From Planctomycetales bacterium 71-10 (GTDB taxonomy: Bacteria > Planctomycetota > Planctomycetia > Isosphaerales > Isosphaeraceae): DNA of 64,000 bases. Positions within the stretch are counted from its first letter, which is position 1, and every line of letters begins with the position of its first letter. The DNA lies in the NCBI GenBank assembly GCA_001898385.1, contig MKTT01000058.1, positions 77,490 to 141,489 of the forward strand, given 5' to 3'. The position numbers were made by a program, and so were the translations under genes. The notes under the pieces are model-generated. The model did not search any database and was not told the DNA's origin. It saw nothing but the letters and a program-made list of their open reading frames with translations. This document shows positions 62,267-64,000 of this stretch, in pieces.

Positions 62267-63820
62267 TCATCGCGAGGCCCGCGCGCCGGCGACGTGGGCG
62301 GCGAGGGCCTCGACGAGCCCGTCCCAGGTGTGGACGGCGGCCTCGACGGCGACGTCCCATCCCAGCCCGTTCGCGGCGGCCGTCGTGACCGGGCTGATCG
62401 TCGCCAGCTTCACGTCGCGGCCCACGCGGCTCCGGGCCTCCGGCGCGAGCAGGGCGTGCAGCCGCACCGCGATCGCCGGGCTGGAGAGCGTGATCCAGTC
62501 CACGGTGCCGGCTTCGATACGGCCCGACACCTCCGCGGGGATCGACGCCACGTCCGCGTTCCGGTACACCGCCACCTGGTCGACTTCCGCCACCCGGCGC
62601 AGTTCATCCTGGAGGATGGTCCGGCCGCGATCCGCCCGGGCGAGCAGGATCCGCGAGCCGGCCCCGACCCTGGCCAGTTCCTCGGCCAGCGATTCCGAGC
62701 GGAACGACGGCGGGATCAAATCGGCCCGGATGTGATATCGACCCAGGGCCTCGGCCGTGGTCGATCCGATCGCCGCCAGCTTCGCGCGGCCCAGCGCCCG
62801 CAAATCCCGGCCGCGGGCGAGCAACCGGTCGAGGAACATGCGGACGCCGTTCGTCGACGTGAAGACGAGCCAGTCGTAGCCGCCGAGGCGATCGATCGCG
62901 GCGTCGAGCGGGGCGAAGTCCTCGACGGGGAGGATCTCCACGGTCGGGGCGATCAGCACCTCCGCCCCCATTGCCTCCAGCGCCGCGGCCGATCGCGCGG
63001 CCTCCTCGCGCGGGCGGGTCACGACGATCCGCCGGCCGAACAGCGGCCGGGACTCGGACCAGGCCAGCCGCTCGCGATGCGTCGCGACCTCGCCGACCAC
63101 CAGCAGGGCGGGCGGGCGGACTCGGGCCTCGCGGGCCCGCTCGGCGATGCTCGCCAGGTCTCCATCGACGACCCGCTGGGACGGCGTCGTCCCCGATTCC
63201 ACCACGGCGGCCGGCGTGGCGGCCGGCTTGCCGCCGTCGATCAGCGCCCTGGCGATGTCGGCCAGGTGGGTCACGCCCATGTAGAAGACCAGGGTCCCGG
63301 GGAACCGCGCGAGGGCGGGCCAGTCGATCCGGGCGGGCGATCCGCATGCGCCCAGGCCGGGGGCCTGGTGGCCGGTCACGAACGCGACGGCCGAGGCGAC
63401 GCCGCGGCTGGTCACGGGTATCCCCGCATAGGCCGTCGCCCCGACCCCCGCCGTCACGCCGGGGACGATCTCGAACGGGACGCCGCGCTCCCGGAGGTAG
63501 TCCGCCTCCTCGCCGCCGCGGCCGAAGACCAGCGGGTCGCCCCCCTTCAGACGGACGACGGTCCGGCCGGCCAGGGCGTGCTCGGCGAGCGTCGCGTTGA
63601 TCTGGTCCTGGGTGAGCAGGCAGTGGCCGACCGACTTCCCGGCACGGACGCGGAGCGCGGCCGGCGGGGCGAGGTCGAGGAGGCGTTCATTGGCCAGATG
63701 GTCGAACACGACCACCTCAGCCCGCGCGAGGACGTCGGCCCCGCGACGGGTCAGCAGGCCGGGGTCGCCGGGGCCTGCGCCGACGAGATGGACGATTCCG
63801 GGGCGTTGCGGGGGCGTCAT
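62267..63820 (-). CDS. cobA-hemD: Bifunctional uroporphyrinogen-III C-methyltransferase / uroporphyrinogen-III synthase
   Basis: The 517-residue protein starts at ATG 63820. Residues 8-245 are the SAM-dependent methyltransferase, with HLVGAGPGDPGLLT, VRLKGGDPLVFGRGGEEAD and PGVTAGVGATAYAGIPVTSRG. Residues about 260-510 are uroporphyrinogen-III synthase (RIVVTRPREEAARSAAALEAMGAEVLIAPT, DWLVFTSTNGVRMFLDRL). The enzyme closes hydroxymethylbilane to uroporphyrinogen III and methylates it to precorrin-2, the branch toward sirohaem and cobalamin. Such fusions are well known. The dehydrogenase/chelatase step is not encoded in the window. An incomplete gene lies 20 nt upstream of its start on the same strand. 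Confidence 0.95.
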   Translation of the reverse strand: MTPPQRPGIVHLVGAGPGDPGLLTRRGADVLARAEVVVFDHLANERLLDLAPPAALRVRAGKSVGHCLLTQDQINATLAEHALAGRTVVRLKGGDPLVFGRGGEEADYLRERGVPFEIVPGVTAGVGATAYAGIPVTSRGVASAVAFVTGHQAPGLGACGSPARIDWPALARFPGTLVFYMGVTHLADIARALIDGGKPAATPAAVVESGTTPSQRVVDGDLASIAERAREARVRPPALLVVGEVATHRERLAWSESRPLFGRRIVVTRPREEAARSAAALEAMGAEVLIAPTVEILPVEDFAPLDAAIDRLGGYDWLVFTSTNGVRMFLDRLLARGRDLRALGRAKLAAIGSTTAEALGRYHIRADLIPPSFRSESLAEELARVGAGSRILLARADRGRTILQDELRRVAEVDQVAVYRNADVASIPAEVSGRIEAGTVDWITLSSPAIAVRLHALLAPEARSRVGRDVKLATISPVTTAAANGLGWDVAVEAAVHTWDGLVEALAAHVAGARASR

Positions 63821-63840
63821 GGGGGCGGGTCGTTCGTGGG

Positions 63841-64000
63841 TCAGAGGACGGCCAGGGGGCCTCGGGTGACGCCGTACTGGTTGGTCGCCCGCAGCTCGCG
63901 CCAGAGGGTCTTGCCGTCGCGGAGGCCGGCGACGGCCTCGCGGTAGAGGTTCAGGGTCTTCGCGACGGCCGTGGGCGAGTCGTCGAGGAACTCCACGCGG
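63841..64000 (-). CDS. C-terminal end of an unidentified gene (5' end outside window)
   Basis: The last 52 residues are visible and end LWRELRATNQYGVTRGPLAVL before TGA. The fragment is helical (FLDDSPTAVAKTLNLYREAV). It is too short to identify. Its stop is 20 nt before the CobA-HemD start, so the two genes are probably one operon. Since the next enzyme makes a sirohaem precursor, a tetrapyrrole or sirohaem-enzyme gene is possible, but nothing in the fragment shows this. Confidence 0.6.
   Translation of the reverse strand, partial: RVEFLDDSPTAVAKTLNLYREAVAGLRDGKTLWRELRATNQYGVTRGPLAVL

Noticed and set aside
63841-64000. Identification of the truncated last gene as nitrite or sulfite reductase
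   Set aside because: Only 52 C-terminal residues are visible and none form a sirohaem or iron-sulfur motif; the idea rests on position alone.

Overview
The window is very GC-rich bacterial chromosome and most likely comes from a planctomycete, probably a member of the Isosphaeraceae. The placement is inferred from gene content: a DUF1501 protein with a Tat signal, a DUF1559 prepilin-like protein, a giant surface protein that opens with an LEPR-XLL-like motif, an ECF sigma factor fused to an exported C-terminal domain, a eukaryote-type Ser/Thr kinase, and an FG-GAP repeat protein. No rRNA, tRNA, CRISPR array, insertion sequence or prophage was seen.

Layout. 1-5.7 kb: the end of a proline-rich LysM protein, a serine beta-lactamase-like hydrolase, a small protein and an FG-GAP protein with a SnoaL-like tail. 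5.8-12.6 kb: a membrane-anchored MutS-like ATPase, divergent from a tightly coupled trio (coiled-coil protein, small W-motif helical protein, large FtsK/SpoIIIE ATPase) that resembles the core of a type VII secretion system. 13-18.8 kb: a complete set of glycine cleavage enzymes apart from the L protein (gcvT, gcvH, gcvPA, gcvPB), followed closely by a GspF/PilC-like gene. 18.9-29.8 kb: one 3,636-residue peptidase and beta-helix surface protein. 30.5-36.3 kb: a four-gene minus-strand operon (S55 peptidase, beta-propeller, DUF1559, HAD hydrolase).

36.8-42.3 kb: a DUF1501 protein, then a minus-strand kinase, membrane protein and HigA-like HTH operon, divergent from the sigma-factor fusion. 42.9-47.8 kb: Dps, then an NtrC-type regulator divergent from a hybrid histidine kinase. 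47.9-57.5 kb: transaldolase, a HAD phosphatase, YceI, membrane and EamA transporters, a PQQ dehydrogenase and two exported proteins probably acting on carbohydrate. 57.7-64 kb: an XPB helicase, a small protein and a helicase-associated protein, a 60-residue membrane protein, a CobA-HemD fusion and the end of one more gene.

A palindromic repeat occurs at four places. Three copies are intergenic, and the fourth lies in frame inside the beta-propeller gene. The best candidate for an undescribed system is the FtsK/SpoIIIE trio at 7.8-12.6 kb. The XPB module and the kinase/sigma-fusion locus are the next most interesting.
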